Positions 29,006 through 39,102 of a stretch of DNA of 64,000 bases are shown in pieces. Made by a program: the position numbers and the translations under genes. How positions within the stretch are numbered: the first letter of the stretch is position 1; every line of letters begins with the position of its first letter. The notes beneath the pieces are model-generated. The model was not told the DNA's origin. It was given only the letters and a program-made list of their open reading frames with translations, and made no database searches. The stretch spans positions 930,001-994,000 of the forward strand of contig NZ_OZ026541.1 in NCBI RefSeq assembly GCF_964020175.1. The letters are read 5' to 3'. The DNA comes from Candidatus Mesenet endosymbiont of Phosphuga atrata. GTDB lineage: Bacteria > Pseudomonadota > Alphaproteobacteria > Rickettsiales > Anaplasmataceae.

Positions 29006-30250
29006 ATGTTTAGTACAAATTTAGAACACTCAGATCCAAGTATCTATTCATACGTACAAGAGGAGTTATCACGTCAGCAATCGCAACTGCAACTTATAGC
29101 ATCAGAAAATTTTGCCAGCAGAGCGGTGCTAGAAGCACAAGGATCAATCTTAACAAATAAATATGCTGAAGGTTATGCCGGCAAAAGATATTATTGTGGT
29201 TGTGGTTTTGTCGATAAAGTAGAAAGTTTAGCTATAGAGCGTTTATGTCAATTATTTAACGTCAAATTTGCTAATGTTCAGCCACATTCTGGCTCACAGG
29301 CGAATCAAGCAGTGTTTGCAGCGCTACTTAACCCTGGAGATACAATACTTGGTTTATCACTGGAATGTGGTGGCCATTTAACTCACGGTGCGAAACCAAA
29401 TCTTTCTGGTAAGTGGTTCAATGCAGTACAATATGGTGTTGATAAGAATACTCATTTAATAGATATGAATGAAGTTGAAGACCTTGCACTAAAATATAAA
29501 CCAAAGCTTATCATTTCAGGCTCATCAGCTTATCCTAGACAGATAGATTTCAAAGGATTTCGTGAAATTGCAGATAAGGTGGGTGCATATCTTTTGGCAG
29601 ATATTGCTCACTACGCAGGTTTAATTGCTGGTGGGGTTTATAGCTCTCCAGTGGAATATGCTCATGTTATAACATCAACTACACACAAAACTCTGCGCGG
29701 GCCACGTGGTGGAATAATTATGACTAACGAAGAGGATATACATAAAAAAATTCAATCTGCACTTTTTCCTGGACTGCAAGGTGGGCCGCTTATGCATGTG
29801 ATTGCAGCTAAAGCTGTAGCTTTTGCAGAAGCACTTAAACCTGAATTTCAAGATTATAGTAAAAAAGTTGTTGCAAACGCAAAAACACTCGCAGAAACTC
29901 TTAAGGCAGAAGGATTTAATATTGTAACTGGAGGGACTGATTCCCATATAGTTTTAGTAGATCTAAGATCTCAAAAATTAACAGGAAAAGATGCTGTAAA
30001 TAGCTTAGAGAGATCTGGTATTGTATGTAACAAAAACACTGTTCCTTTTGATGAAAAAGGGCCATTTATCACTTCTGGTTTACGGTTTGGCAGCGCAGCT
30101 GAAACGACTAGAGGGCTAACACAAGAGGATTTTGAGCAGCTAGGTCAAATGATAAGTAAGGTACTGAAAAGTTGCGGTAATGATGGAGTTGAGGAAGAAG
30201 TCAGTAAAGAAGTTCAAGATATTTGCAGACAATATTCTATTTATTCATAG
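29006..30250 (+). CDS. glyA: Serine hydroxymethyltransferase
   Basis: A 414-residue PLP enzyme that converts serine and tetrahydrofolate to glycine and 5,10-methylene-THF, feeding the folate one-carbon pool together with FolD in this window. The PLP-lysine is in the signature [16 protein letters not shown]. Other family blocks include [35 protein letters not shown] and [12 protein letters not shown]. Length is normal. Assignment secure. Confidence 0.98.
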   Translation: MFSTNLEHSDPSIYSYVQEELSRQQSQLQLIASENFASRAVLEAQGSILTNKYAEGYAGKRYYCGCGFVDKVESLAIERLCQLFNVKFANVQPHSGSQANQAVFAALLNPGDTILGLSLECGGHLTHGAKPNLSGKWFNAVQYGVDKNTHLIDMNEVEDLALKYKPKLIISGSSAYPRQIDFKGFREIADKVGAYLLADIAHYAGLIAGGVYSSPVEYAHVITSTTHKTLRGPRGGIIMTNEEDIHKKIQSALFPGLQGGPLMHVIAAKAVAFAEALKPEFQDYSKKVVANAKTLAETLKAEGFNIVTGGTDSHIVLVDLRSQKLTGKDAVNSLERSGIVCNKNTVPFDEKGPFITSGLRFGSAAETTRGLTQEDFEQLGQMISKVLKSCGNDGVEEEVSKEVQDICRQYSIYS

Positions 30251-30293
30251 AATTGTTTTTCCCCTACACAAGGAACTATGTAATATTAAGATA

Positions 30294-31619
30294 TTAATTG
30301 ATTAAATAAAATCCGCTCATTATAGGAGATATCTGCAAATCAATATCAATAAGTGATACTCCATTCTTTTTCATTGCCTTATAAAGCTTGTTTTGTTTAA
30401 AGTTACTGAGATTAAAATCTTTATTTAACTTTTCTTTTTCTAGATATTTATGTGCTTCATCGATAAAATTTTCTAAAAATTCTTTACATGTTGTGCTACT
30501 CTTAATAGAAGATATATCTTCTTTTTGATATGAGCAATTCACGTTAGAAACCTTCATGTGAGCTATTGTATCGACATGAACATTACTAACAGCGCAACTG
30601 TCGCGATTTTGTTCATCATCATGTTCAAGCATAGCTATAATTCTTAAGGCAGACGATTCGGTATGCTCTAACTTTATTGCTAACTGAGCCTCCCTTGGGA
30701 TTACAAAATCATTTTTCCTATTTACAACTAAAACAGGAGCTTTGCTTTGTGTTATAGTTTCACCTGCATCATAATTTAAACTACATAGTTTAAACCACAA
30801 ATCCAGTAACCTTGGATGTTTTTGGAAAAACTGTCCAAAAGGGGATTTTAGATATTTAACTGTTTCTTTTAATTGACAAAAAGAGTTGCTATTTACTAAA
30901 GTAAGATAGATTTGTTCTTCTTCAAATTTTTTTAAGACTTCCGTTGCAATTCCATCACCTAATGAATTTCCCATAAGAATAATATCATTTGGATGTACGC
31001 CTTGTTCTAACAAGTCCATAACTAATTTTACCCCTGCTATTATTGGATCTTTGCTTCTTGTCATAAATTTTGCTATATGCGTCAAAAGATGCTCATCCAT
31101 ACAGAAAAAATTTATAATATCATTAACATCTTTTTTAATATCGCTTTCATTTTCTGTTTTACCTGTCAAACACATTTTCATACGCTTAATTTCCTTATGA
31201 CTAAGAGTTGCACTTAATTTATCAGAATAGTTTTTGGTAAGAATGGTCTTTACGATGAGATTTGAGTTGATATACGTCGCAATGATCAAAAAAATAATAA
31301 GTGATGGGATAAACACTGCTATTTTAAACGAGATTGGTTTTTTACATAAAAAAACTAACCCTATTGCAGAGATAGCTGCAAAAGCTGCTAAGTTTTTTAA
31401 TATTTGCTTCCCTAAAATAATATTTTTATTCGTGCATCTTGGATTTACAATTTCCCTGAAATGAGGGTAATCAAACAAATGCACTGTGATTTCCTTAGGA
31501 AACAGTTCGGCAATGTGATTATATTCACTATGATATTTTATAGACTCTGAAAGACCAAAAAAGTAAACTAGATGTTTTTTTTGACCACTATTGTTGATAG
31601 TTTTTTTTGCAATTTTCAC
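30294..31619 (-). CDS. Alpha/beta-hydrolase-fold membrane protein, paralog 1
   Basis: A 441-residue protein. The N-terminus has KKHLVYFFGLSESIKYHSEY, then two hydrophobic helices (residues about 73-115). The hydrolase-like part carries the nucleophile elbow GNSLG within DIILMGNSLGDGIATEVL. A probable acid lies in APVLVVNRKNDFVIP, and a candidate histidine lies in ALRIIAMLEHDDEQNRD. The C-terminus NKDFNLSNFKQNKLYKAMKK is nearly repeated in the next gene, so the two are tandem duplicates. The layout recalls SidB/SdbA-type lipase-like effectors of Legionella (inference). The substrate is unknown. Confidence 0.7.
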   Translation of the reverse strand: MKIAKKTINNSGQKKHLVYFFGLSESIKYHSEYNHIAELFPKEITVHLFDYPHFREIVNPRCTNKNIILGKQILKNLAAFAAISAIGLVFLCKKPISFKIAVFIPSLIIFLIIATYINSNLIVKTILTKNYSDKLSATLSHKEIKRMKMCLTGKTENESDIKKDVNDIINFFCMDEHLLTHIAKFMTRSKDPIIAGVKLVMDLLEQGVHPNDIILMGNSLGDGIATEVLKKFEEEQIYLTLVNSNSFCQLKETVKYLKSPFGQFFQKHPRLLDLWFKLCSLNYDAGETITQSKAPVLVVNRKNDFVIPREAQLAIKLEHTESSALRIIAMLEHDDEQNRDSCAVSNVHVDTIAHMKVSNVNCSYQKEDISSIKSSTTCKEFLENFIDEAHKYLEKEKLNKDFNLSNFKQNKLYKAMKKNGVSLIDIDLQISPIMSGFYLIN

Positions 31620-31686
31620 TAAAATGTTTAAAAATGAATAAACCTATTATAGTATAAAATTAAGAAATAGTCAAAATTTACTTAAT

Positions 31687-32862
31687 TTAACATTTATAAG
31701 AATTAACAGCGTCAGTCCCTTTCTGTGGCTTACAAGAATCAGTTATGAAATTACCGTTAGGAACATCATCAATATCAATAAGTGATACTCCATTCTTTTT
31801 CATTTTTTGATAAAGCTTGCTTTGTTTAAAGTTATTGAGATTAAAATCTTTATTTAACTCTTTTAGATGTTTATGTGCTGCGTCAATGAAATCCCATAAC
31901 AATTCCTTATAAGATTTATATTCATTATTTTTGAGTCTTTTAGAACCTAGGTAATCTGTATTACTAATACCCATTTCAAATTCATCTGTGTTATGAATAT
32001 CGTAGCAATGACTATACCTCTTATCTTTATGCTCTAAGGTAACTAACACTTTTAAATTATCTGTAGAATCCTTATTATTAACTTGGCTTTTTAGCCCATG
32101 TATAGACTGAACTTTTTTCGGTATCACTTTATCCCCTATTTTATTTACAATCAAAACAGGAGCTTTTGTTGATTTTATTATTTCATTTGGCTTATAATTA
32201 AAACCAAACCACTTTCCCAATATAGCAACAAAGCGTCCATATAGGCATGATATCGCTTTTTGTACTGAACTGTAAGAATTGCTATGTACCATGGTAAAAT
32301 GAATGTTTGCCTTTTCAAATTTCTGTAGAACCTCTGCAGCAATTCCACCGCCTAGTGAATTCCCCATAAGTATAATATCATCTGGACGTACACCCTTTTC
32401 CAATAAATCTATAACCTTTGCCATCCCTGCTTTAACTGGATCTTTGCCTCTTGTAGCAAATTTAAGCAGTGGTACAGTGTAAGGATAAAAGATCACAATA
32501 GCAGCTGTAATTATAGCTGGTATGAGAAATGTTATAAAAATTGGTACCTTTAATGAAATAGGCATTTTCGATGCAATGATAGAATACCCTATAAAACCTA
32601 GTGCCGAGGCAACAATTGTAGTAATTAGTGCCCTCTTTAATTTAAATTTTATATTATGAAAGTGTTCAGGGTAATCATTTTCTGAATAATGATAATTAAA
32701 CATGTGGATACCAATACTCTGGCCTTCCCAATCCTCCCAACGCTGCTGTTCAGATTCATCATCTCTTATACAATCATTTAATCCAAAAAAGTAAACTAGA
32801 TGTTTTTTATCTTTCTTACCATCTTGGTTTTGGCTAGTAATTGTTTTTGTGATGATTTTCAT
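31687..32862 (-). CDS. Alpha/beta-hydrolase-fold membrane protein, paralog 2
   Basis: A 391-residue paralog of the next gene downstream. It shares KKHLVYFFGLNDCIRDDE at the N-terminus, paired hydrophobic helices at residues about 78-125, the elbow GNSLGGG (ILMGNSLGGGIAAEVLQKF), the KAPVLIVNKIGDKVIP acid segment and the tail NKDFNLNNFKQSKLYQKMKK. Compared with paralog 1 it lacks about 50 residues between the membrane helices and the hydrolase part. GGGGG lies nine bases before the ATG, with a promoter at 32885-32913. Probably a membrane-associated lipase or esterase; no substrate can be named. Confidence 0.7.
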   Translation of the reverse strand: MKIITKTITSQNQDGKKDKKHLVYFFGLNDCIRDDESEQQRWEDWEGQSIGIHMFNYHYSENDYPEHFHNIKFKLKRALITTIVASALGFIGYSIIASKMPISLKVPIFITFLIPAIITAAIVIFYPYTVPLLKFATRGKDPVKAGMAKVIDLLEKGVRPDDIILMGNSLGGGIAAEVLQKFEKANIHFTMVHSNSYSSVQKAISCLYGRFVAILGKWFGFNYKPNEIIKSTKAPVLIVNKIGDKVIPKKVQSIHGLKSQVNNKDSTDNLKVLVTLEHKDKRYSHCYDIHNTDEFEMGISNTDYLGSKRLKNNEYKSYKELLWDFIDAAHKHLKELNKDFNLNNFKQSKLYQKMKKNGVSLIDIDDVPNGNFITDSCKPQKGTDAVNSYKC

Positions 32863-32884
32863 AGATTTTGCCCCCTACTAATTA

Positions 32885-32913
32885 ATATTAATATAGAATT
32901 AGTTAAAAATCAA
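32885..32913 (-). promoter_or_regulatory. Candidate promoter of the hydrolase pair
   Basis: On the minus strand TTGATT (32908-32913) and TAATAT (32885-32890) are 17 bases apart, about 22 bases upstream of the ATG at 32862. The -35 box overlaps the last codons of folD. Confidence 0.4.
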
Positions 32914-33795
32914 AAAATCATCCATATTTATTTTTATTTCGTTTTGCAAGCAAGCAGCAAGAGCTGTATTGATCATTAAAAAGGCTATTGTCATTGGTCC
33001 CACTCCTCCCGGTACTGGGGTTATAGCTCTGCTTATCTCCTTTACTTTGAGAAAATCCACATCACCAACAAATCTATTTTCTTCAGGTATAAAGTTCATA
33101 CCAACATCTATAACAATTGCATCATGTTTAACCCAGTCTTGCTTTACCAAACCAGGTTTGCCAACCGCAGAAACTACTATATCAGCCTGAGCGCAGTGCA
33201 TAGCCAAATTCTCACTACGTGAGTGCAAAATACTAACCGTACAGTTTTCCCTAAGTAATAGATGAAACATTGGCTTGCCAACAATATTTGATCTGCCAAT
33301 TACAACTGCATTCTTACCAGAGAGATCTTTTTCAACTGATTTGATTAAATGCATACATCCTTGAGGAGTGCAAGGGATTAAGCAATCTTTTTGTCCAGTA
33401 ACCAATTTACCAACATTTTCGTTATGAAAACCATCAACATCTTTTTTAGGATCTATAGTATTAATAATAAGATTTGAATCGATATGATCTGGAACCGGTA
33501 ATTGCACCAAAATACCACTAACTTTCTCATCACAATTTAACTCTTTTATTTTGTCAATTAACTTCTCCTCTGATGTCGAATTAGGCAGAAATATAGTTTC
33601 AGATTCAATTCCTATAAACTCTGCTCTTTTTTGTTTGTTACGAACATACAAATGACTAGCCGAATCATCACCAACTAATATCACTTTTAGGCAAGGGTAT
33701 ATGTTATAATCTGCTTTGAGTTGCTTAATTTTTACAGCTAATTTTGCACACAAATTACTCGCAATTGACTTACCATCTATAATCTCACTTACCAC
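32899..33795 (-). CDS. folD: Bifunctional methylenetetrahydrofolate dehydrogenase/cyclohydrolase
   Basis: A 298-residue enzyme interconverting 5,10-methylene- and 10-formyl-THF with NADP. The family blocks [19 protein letters not shown] (with the catalytic YxxxK), [27 protein letters not shown] and [11 protein letters not shown] are all present. The start is GTG at 33795, only six bases after the ubiX stop, so folD is likely translated from the ubiX message. It pairs metabolically with glyA nearby. Confidence 0.97.
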   Translation of the reverse strand: MVSEIIDGKSIASNLCAKLAVKIKQLKADYNIYPCLKVILVGDDSASHLYVRNKQKRAEFIGIESETIFLPNSTSEEKLIDKIKELNCDEKVSGILVQLPVPDHIDSNLIINTIDPKKDVDGFHNENVGKLVTGQKDCLIPCTPQGCMHLIKSVEKDLSGKNAVVIGRSNIVGKPMFHLLLRENCTVSILHSRSENLAMHCAQADIVVSAVGKPGLVKQDWVKHDAIVIDVGMNFIPEENRFVGDVDFLKVKEISRAITPVPGGVGPMTIAFLMINTALAACLQNEIKINMDDFLIFN

Positions 33796-33801
33796 TTTAG
33801 C

Positions 33802-34365
33802 TTATAACCCCTGCCATTCGTTACACAATGAATGCTTAATATCAAATAAATCGAGTATCTTTCCAACTGAATGATTAACTATATCATCAATTGACTTAGG
33901 AATAGTATAAAATGCTGGTACAGGAGGAGCAATTATAGCTCCCATCTCTGTTAAAGATACCATATTACGCAAATGACCTAGATGCAGTGGAGATTCACGA
34001 ATCATCAGAACCAACTTACGTTTTTCTTTGATTGCAACATCTGCAGCTCGAGATAATAAATTAGAAGTAATACAAGATGCAATTTCAGACATAGTATTGA
34101 CAGAACATGGAGCTATAACCATTCCTATTGTTTTAAAAGAACCACTGGCAATCTTTGCCCCCACTTCATCTATAGAATAGGTCTTACTAGCTAATGAAGT
34201 TAAATCTTCAAATCTCAAAGGTGTTTCATGAGCTAAAGTTAACTTTGCTGAGTTACTCACCACTAAGTGAGTTTCATAATCAGTTTCTTTTAATACCTCT
34301 AAAAAGCGTATACCATAAATTATTCCTGATGCACCGCTTATACCAATTACAATCCTTTTATTCAC
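33802..34365 (-). CDS. ubiX: UbiX-family flavin prenyltransferase
   Basis: A 187-residue enzyme that prenylates FMN to make the cofactor for UbiD-type decarboxylases in ubiquinone synthesis. The FMN-binding N-terminus GISGASGIIYGIRFLEVL, the SNSAKLTL segment and the RESPLHLGHLRNM signature are diagnostic. The start is GTG at 34365, overlapping the end of the DUF2312 gene by eight bases, which indicates translational coupling. UbiE, acting later in the same pathway, lies at 46.9 kb. Confidence 0.93.
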   Translation of the reverse strand: MNKRIVIGISGASGIIYGIRFLEVLKETDYETHLVVSNSAKLTLAHETPLRFEDLTSLASKTYSIDEVGAKIASGSFKTIGMVIAPCSVNTMSEIASCITSNLLSRAADVAIKEKRKLVLMIRESPLHLGHLRNMVSLTEMGAIIAPPVPAFYTIPKSIDDIVNHSVGKILDLFDIKHSLCNEWQGL

Positions 34366-34621
34366 AATGATCTTTCATTCCAAGAGCACGTTGATAGGTA
34401 TCAAGTAGCATTTCCTGCTCTTCTCTATCATCATTTTCCATCTTTCTCAGCTTTATAACTTCCTTCATAATTTTTGGATCAAATCCTTTATCTGCTGCTT
34501 CAGCATACACATCACGAATATGATCTTGCATTTCTTTTTTTTCTAACTCAAGTTTCTCTATCCTTTCTATATATGATTTAAGCTCCTCAGGAACTACATT
34601 AATTGTATCTGTTATTTCCAT
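34358..34621 (-). CDS. DUF2312 / GapR-like protein
   Basis: An 87-residue, almost fully helical protein with the alphaproteobacterial DUF2312 pattern (LKSYIERIEKLELEKKEMQD, then EAADKGFDPKIMKEVIKLRK). The family includes Caulobacter GapR, a DNA-clamping protein that binds overtwisted AT-rich DNA ahead of replication and transcription. That role is plausible here but inferred. It overlaps ubiX by eight bases and follows the CorC-like gene by 15 bases, so the genes likely form one operon (corC-like, DUF2312, ubiX, folD). Confidence 0.9.
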   Translation of the reverse strand: MEITDTINVVPEELKSYIERIEKLELEKKEMQDHIRDVYAEAADKGFDPKIMKEVIKLRKMENDDREEQEMLLDTYQRALGMKDHCE

Positions 34622-34636
34622 TTAATACCCTTTAAA

Positions 34637-35923
34637 TTACTCAGAACTACTATTAGTAGTATCATTTTTAATACAAACTTCAATAGTAGTAATAATATTT
34701 TTCTCCTTCCTTAGGATTTTAAAAATAAAACCATGCATGTCAAACTCTTCTCCTTCTTCAGGTATACGTTCTATATCATTAATTATTATTCCTGCAAGAG
34801 TTGATGCATCTTCTTCAGGTAAGTTCCAACGCAGCTGTCTATTGATATCTCTCACAGATACTTCCCCACCTACATGATAAACTATATCTGATACTTTTTT
34901 TATTAAACTGTCTGTTACCACATCATGCTCATCAGATATATCACCAACTATCTCTTCCAGTATATCCTCAAGTGTTACTATCCCTTGCAAAGAACCATAC
35001 TCATCAATTACAAGAGCAAGATGCCTTTTATTTTTACGAAAACTATGAAGTTGAGTACTAAGAGGAGTAGTATCCGGTACAAACCAAGGTTTGAGCATTA
35101 TTTTTGTAATATCAATCTTTTCAATATTATTGTTCTCCTTACGCAAAGAATTAATTAAATCTTTTACATGCAAAATGCCAACTATATTATCAGGATTATC
35201 TTTCCATAAAGGTATCCTGCTGTGACTACTTGCTAACATTTCCTTTATTAATTGTTCTTTATCTTGGTCTACATTTAGTGCAAACAGATTTTTTCTATGT
35301 ATCATTATTTGAGATATATCAGTTTCCGCTAAATCTAATATACTATTTAGCATATCTATATCCTCCTTAAGCATAGTTCCTTTACTATCATGCCAAAATA
35401 TTATATTGCGTATTGCATCAGCTGCAGAGATAACTTCTTTATTCTTATCTAGTCTAAGCAACTTTAGAATACAATTTACAATAAATTGAACAGCTATTGC
35501 AAAAGGAGACAGAGTTTTGATGAGGAAGTTGATAGTGTAAGATGAAAGTAAAGCAACTCTCTCGGGATTTTGTATGGCGTAAGTTTTTGGTAATACTTCG
35601 CAAAACAAAAGTATGCATACAGTAATAAAAGCTGTTGATAATAAAATACCCTCATTACCAAAAAATCTCATAAAAATTGCAGTAGAAAGTGCAGAGGAAG
35701 AGATATTGACAACAGTATTTCCCAGCAGTATCGTGCCTAAAACTATTTTTTTTCTATTTAGCAAATGTTCTATTATTTTAGCTTTTTTATTGCCATCTAA
35801 TTTTAACTTATAAATACGGGACTGGCTAACTGAAATCAGTCCTGTTTCTGCACCGGAGAGAAAGCAAGATGCAAATAGCAAAAAAAACACCCCTACTGAA
35901 GAATAAACTAATAACCAATCCAT
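34637..35923 (-). CDS. CNNM/CorC/HlyC-type CBS-domain membrane protein
   Basis: A 428-residue protein. The N-terminal DUF21 membrane domain covers residues 1-180 and starts with the family motif LFASCFLSGAETGLISVS. Two CBS domains follow (LASSHSRIPLWKDNPDNIVG; HLALVIDEYGSLQGIVTLED), then the CorC_HlyC C-terminal domain. Members are linked to magnesium/cobalt efflux; the older name hemolysin (tlyC) is common in Rickettsiales but hemolysis is not implied. It is the probable first gene of the operon running to folD and is divergent from the YggT gene. Confidence 0.92.
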   Translation of the reverse strand: MDWLLVYSSVGVFFLLFASCFLSGAETGLISVSQSRIYKLKLDGNKKAKIIEHLLNRKKIVLGTILLGNTVVNISSSALSTAIFMRFFGNEGILLSTAFITVCILLFCEVLPKTYAIQNPERVALLSSYTINFLIKTLSPFAIAVQFIVNCILKLLRLDKNKEVISAADAIRNIIFWHDSKGTMLKEDIDMLNSILDLAETDISQIMIHRKNLFALNVDQDKEQLIKEMLASSHSRIPLWKDNPDNIVGILHVKDLINSLRKENNNIEKIDITKIMLKPWFVPDTTPLSTQLHSFRKNKRHLALVIDEYGSLQGIVTLEDILEEIVGDISDEHDVVTDSLIKKVSDIVYHVGGEVSVRDINRQLRWNLPEEDASTLAGIIINDIERIPEEGEEFDMHGFIFKILRKEKNIITTIEVCIKNDTTNSSSE

Positions 35924-35985
35924 TAAATGTACTTAACTTTTAACAACTAATATATTCACTAAAAATTGCATTTCAAGTTCAAGTT

Positions 35986-36014
35986 TTGACTTGTTTTATA
36001 TTAATTGCTACTAT
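35986..36014 (+). promoter_or_regulatory. Sigma-70-type promoter for yggT-ftsK
   Basis: TTGACT (35986-35991) and TACTAT (36009-36014) have an ideal 17-base spacer and sit 25 bases before the ATG at 36040. Confidence 0.6.
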
Positions 36015-36039
36015 GCATAACGATTAAAATGATTAATTT

Positions 36040-36318
36040 ATGCACCCTATACTATATTTAGTTAATATGCTACTTGATATCTACAGTTTTATTTTATTTT
36101 CTTGGTTAATCTTAAGCTGGCTCATTGGGTTTAATATTGTTAATCGATATAATCAAGTAGTATATAGTATTATTACTGCTTTAAATAAAATTGTATCTCC
36201 TCCGCTTAATTTTATCAAAAAGTATGTACCGTCATTTTATGAGGTTGATATTGCTCCATTTTTGCTACTGATATTGATCCATTTCGTTAAATACACTATA
36301 TACTACTATGCGAAGTAA
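36040..36318 (+). CDS. YggT family membrane protein
   Basis: A 92-residue integral membrane protein with two hydrophobic helices. It has the YggT hallmarks: ILFSWLILSWL near the start, FNIVNRYNQ, and the P-rich loop SPPLNFIKKYVPSFYEVDIAPFL (split here for length: SPPLNFIKKYVP and YEVDIAPFL). It is a single YggT unit rather than the duplicated form of E. coli. It overlaps ftsK by 11 bases, so the two are co-translated. Function is unclear; it is associated with cell division or osmotic tolerance in other bacteria. Confidence 0.88.
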   Translation: MHPILYLVNMLLDIYSFILFSWLILSWLIGFNIVNRYNQVVYSIITALNKIVSPPLNFIKKYVPSFYEVDIAPFLLLILIHFVKYTIYYYAK

Positions 36319-38446
36319 GCTGCTTACATACGTGAGGTTAGTCATACCTTTTGCCTTTGCAACTTTTCTTCTTTTATCAATTTTGAGCTATGATAACACT
36401 GATCCTTCGTTTAACACAGCAACAAATAAGAAAGTACAAAACATAACTGGGATTTTTGGTTCGTATGTTGCAGATATATTTATCCAGTTTTTAGGTTTAG
36501 GTAGTATAACAATACCACTTGCTATCATTTTATTTATTCTTCATACAAAAAAAAACAAGTTATATACTATACTTAATATCTCATTATTCACACTTAGCCT
36601 CTGTGCTATACTTTCGAAGTTATCTTTGATTGTAATTAACAGGTATAGGCATGGTGGAATAATTGGTAATATGTTTGTTGCTTATCCTTATTATGCTTTG
36701 ATAAGTGTAATTCTCATTAGTATTGTTGGTATAATTGGCTGGCAGCGTGTAGTAAAATCTACAGTTTTTTTATATCACCATATCTGCAAACTAAAATTAA
36801 TGTATGAATTTTATGATAATACAACAGATAAGGATACAGAATCAAAACCTATAAAAATAGAAGCAGAACCAATCAAACAATTAAAAAATGATTTCATAAC
36901 AGATAAATTATATGTTAATGAATTAAAATTTGATGATAAATTTAAATTTGACAGTAAGCAAAAAAGTGAATTTATCTTTCCAGATACAGATTTGCTATCC
37001 AAATCAGAGAGACAAATCAGCAAGAAGCTAGATGAATCTGAAGGTAAACAAACGCTATCCCTCTTAGAGCAAGTACTGAGTGATTTTGGTGTACAAGGGC
37101 AAATTATCAACGTTCGCTATGGCCCTGTTGTTACTTTATATGAGCTTGAACCACAAGCTGGAACAAAATCATCGCGAGTAATTGGTCTTGCAGAAGATAT
37201 AGCTAGATCAATGAGTGCACTATCTGCACGCATTTCTATTATTCCTGGTCGTAATGCAATGGGGATAGAGCTGCCAAATAAAAATAGAGAAATAGTTTTA
37301 TTACGTGATTTGCTTGAAACTGATGAATACAAAAATTCAGGGCTAAAACTACCTATAGCACTTGGCAAAAGCATTAATGGTGAGCCAGTTATTGCGGATC
37401 TCACAAAAATGCCACACCTTTTAGTTGCCGGCACTACAGGTTCTGGTAAATCAGTTGCGATAAATACCATGATTTTATCGCTAGTATACAGGTTAAGCCC
37501 AGACCAATGCAAGATGATAATGATTGATCCTAAGATGCTGGAATTATCCATATATGATGCGATACCACATCTTATATCTCCAGTTGTGACAGAACCTAAA
37601 AAAGCTATTGTTGCCTTAAAATGGGTTGTGAAGGAAATGGAGTCTCGTTATAAAATGATGTCTTATGCTGGAGTGAGAAATATTATTGGCTACAACGAAA
37701 AAATTACAGAGGCCTTAAGTAGAGGACAAAAGCTTGAATATAATGTTCAAGTTGGTTTTCACCCAGACACGAGCGAGCCTTTATTTGAAAAAACACCAGT
37801 AAGAATGGAAGTTTTTCCTTATATAATTGTTATTGTCGATGAAATGGCAGATCTTATGCTCGTTGCCGGCAAGGAAATTGAATCTTCTATTCAACGGTTA
37901 GCTCAAATGGCACGCGCTGCAGGAATTCATATTATCATGGCGACTCAGCGCCCATCAGTAGATGTAATTACAGGTGTAATAAAAGCAAATTTTCCTACCA
38001 GAATCAGCTTTGCCGTAACTTCAAGAATTGATAGTCGCACAATTTTGGGTGAGCAAGGGGCAGAACAGTTACTTGGTATGGGAGATATGCTTTATATGTC
38101 AGGTGGCAGTAAAATTAAGCGTATACACGGCCCTTTTGTCAGTGATAAAGAAGTACAGGATATCGTTGATCACTTAAAGTCTCAGGGTAAACCAGAATAT
38201 ATGGATGAGATTACTAAAGATGATGAAAGCTCTTCATCAGTAGATGAGGATGATAGTGAAAGTGATGAACTATATAGACAAGCAGTATCTGTAGTGCTAG
38301 AAGATAAAAAAGCTTCAACTAGCTATATACAACGTCAACTTAGAATAGGTTATAATAGAGCTGCAAATATTATTGAACGCATGGAAAAGGAGGGGATAAT
38401 TAGCCCTCCAAATCACTCTGGAAAAAGATTTTTAACTAAACATTAA
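36308..38446 (+). CDS. ftsK: DNA translocase FtsK
   Basis: A 712-residue double-strand DNA pump coordinating chromosome segregation and septation. The N-terminal ~155 residues hold four membrane helices, followed by a short polar linker (about 90 residues, much shorter than in E. coli). The motor has Walker A AGTTGSGKSVAINT at residues about 378-391 and Walker B IIVIVDEMADLM. The C-terminal winged-helix gamma domain (ASTSYIQRQLRIGYNRAANI) would recognise KOPS-type sites. Complete, with normal architecture for an alphaproteobacterium with a reduced genome. Confidence 0.97.
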   Translation: MRSKLLTYVRLVIPFAFATFLLLSILSYDNTDPSFNTATNKKVQNITGIFGSYVADIFIQFLGLGSITIPLAIILFILHTKKNKLYTILNISLFTLSLCAILSKLSLIVINRYRHGGIIGNMFVAYPYYALISVILISIVGIIGWQRVVKSTVFLYHHICKLKLMYEFYDNTTDKDTESKPIKIEAEPIKQLKNDFITDKLYVNELKFDDKFKFDSKQKSEFIFPDTDLLSKSERQISKKLDESEGKQTLSLLEQVLSDFGVQGQIINVRYGPVVTLYELEPQAGTKSSRVIGLAEDIARSMSALSARISIIPGRNAMGIELPNKNREIVLLRDLLETDEYKNSGLKLPIALGKSINGEPVIADLTKMPHLLVAGTTGSGKSVAINTMILSLVYRLSPDQCKMIMIDPKMLELSIYDAIPHLISPVVTEPKKAIVALKWVVKEMESRYKMMSYAGVRNIIGYNEKITEALSRGQKLEYNVQVGFHPDTSEPLFEKTPVRMEVFPYIIVIVDEMADLMLVAGKEIESSIQRLAQMARAAGIHIIMATQRPSVDVITGVIKANFPTRISFAVTSRIDSRTILGEQGAEQLLGMGDMLYMSGGSKIKRIHGPFVSDKEVQDIVDHLKSQGKPEYMDEITKDDESSSSVDEDDSESDELYRQAVSVVLEDKKASTSYIQRQLRIGYNRAANIIERMEKEGIISPPNHSGKRFLTKH

Positions 38447-38491
38447 CAAAAATTTTGATATAGTTTAAAATTAACTTTAAGTGTTGGGGAT

Positions 38492-38998
38492 ATGGTTATG
38501 AATGATAAAAAGTTACTTTTAGGTTTTGCTGCCGTGGTTTTTCTTTTGACAACTTTATCTGAGATATCTAGTTTTGTAGTTTCAGCTCTCTGTGCAATTA
38601 TGGCAATACTAGTTGCTATGGCTGCAATTGCAGCTATAAAAGCAGCAGTAGTAGCAGCAAAAACAGCTATAACTGGAAATTTAAGTATAAAAGAAGAAAA
38701 TAGAAAAATAGCAGTAGCAGGAAGAATTGTTGCTTTAGGGGTAGCTGTTATGAGTATGGCTACAGCAGCACTTGCCGTGTTTACAGCAACAAGTATAGGT
38801 ACAGCTGGAATATTTGCCATTCCTATGATAACTGCTTTATATTTATATAATTATAAAAAAGAGGAAGCTGTAGTTGAAAAGGAAACTACAGTGGAAAGTA
38901 ACAATAATGAAACTGTAAAAGGCAATGAAACACCAGAACCTGCAGAATGTAGGCATAAAGGAAGTATGCTGCCAGCTAATATCGAGCGCTCTAACTGA
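38492..38998 (+). CDS. Hypothetical alanine-rich membrane protein
   Basis: A 168-residue protein with three to four hydrophobic helices. The second is extremely Ala/Ile-rich (AIMAILVAMAAIAAIKAAVV). A short polar glutamate- and asparagine-rich tail follows. GGGG lies five bases before the GTTATG start region; ATG at 38492 and ATG at 38498 are both possible. Downstream of the stop another frame carries a natural-looking peptide (DVNDNLLYGLGDGIGNCAHS) up to TAA 39111-39113, so the original C-terminus may have been lost by frameshift near 38980. No family recognised. Confidence 0.65.
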   Translation: MVMNDKKLLLGFAAVVFLLTTLSEISSFVVSALCAIMAILVAMAAIAAIKAAVVAAKTAITGNLSIKEENRKIAVAGRIVALGVAVMSMATAALAVFTATSIGTAGIFAIPMITALYLYNYKKEEAVVEKETTVESNNNETVKGNETPEPAECRHKGSMLPANIERSN

Positions 38999-39102
38999 TG
39001 TTAATGATAATTTGCTATATGGGTTAGGTGATGGTATAGGTAACTGTGCACACAGCCTATATAATAAGATGCAACCAATTTTTGCGCGAGTACCAAATAA
39101 GC

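Noticed and set aside
37117..37551. Long minus-strand ORF inside ftsK
   Set aside because: Shadow of the conserved motor domain; no independent support.
38443..38820. Minus-strand ORF of 125 codons over the alanine-rich gene
   Set aside because: Antisense shadow of a repetitive GCA/GCT-rich coding sequence; the plus strand has the ribosome binding site.
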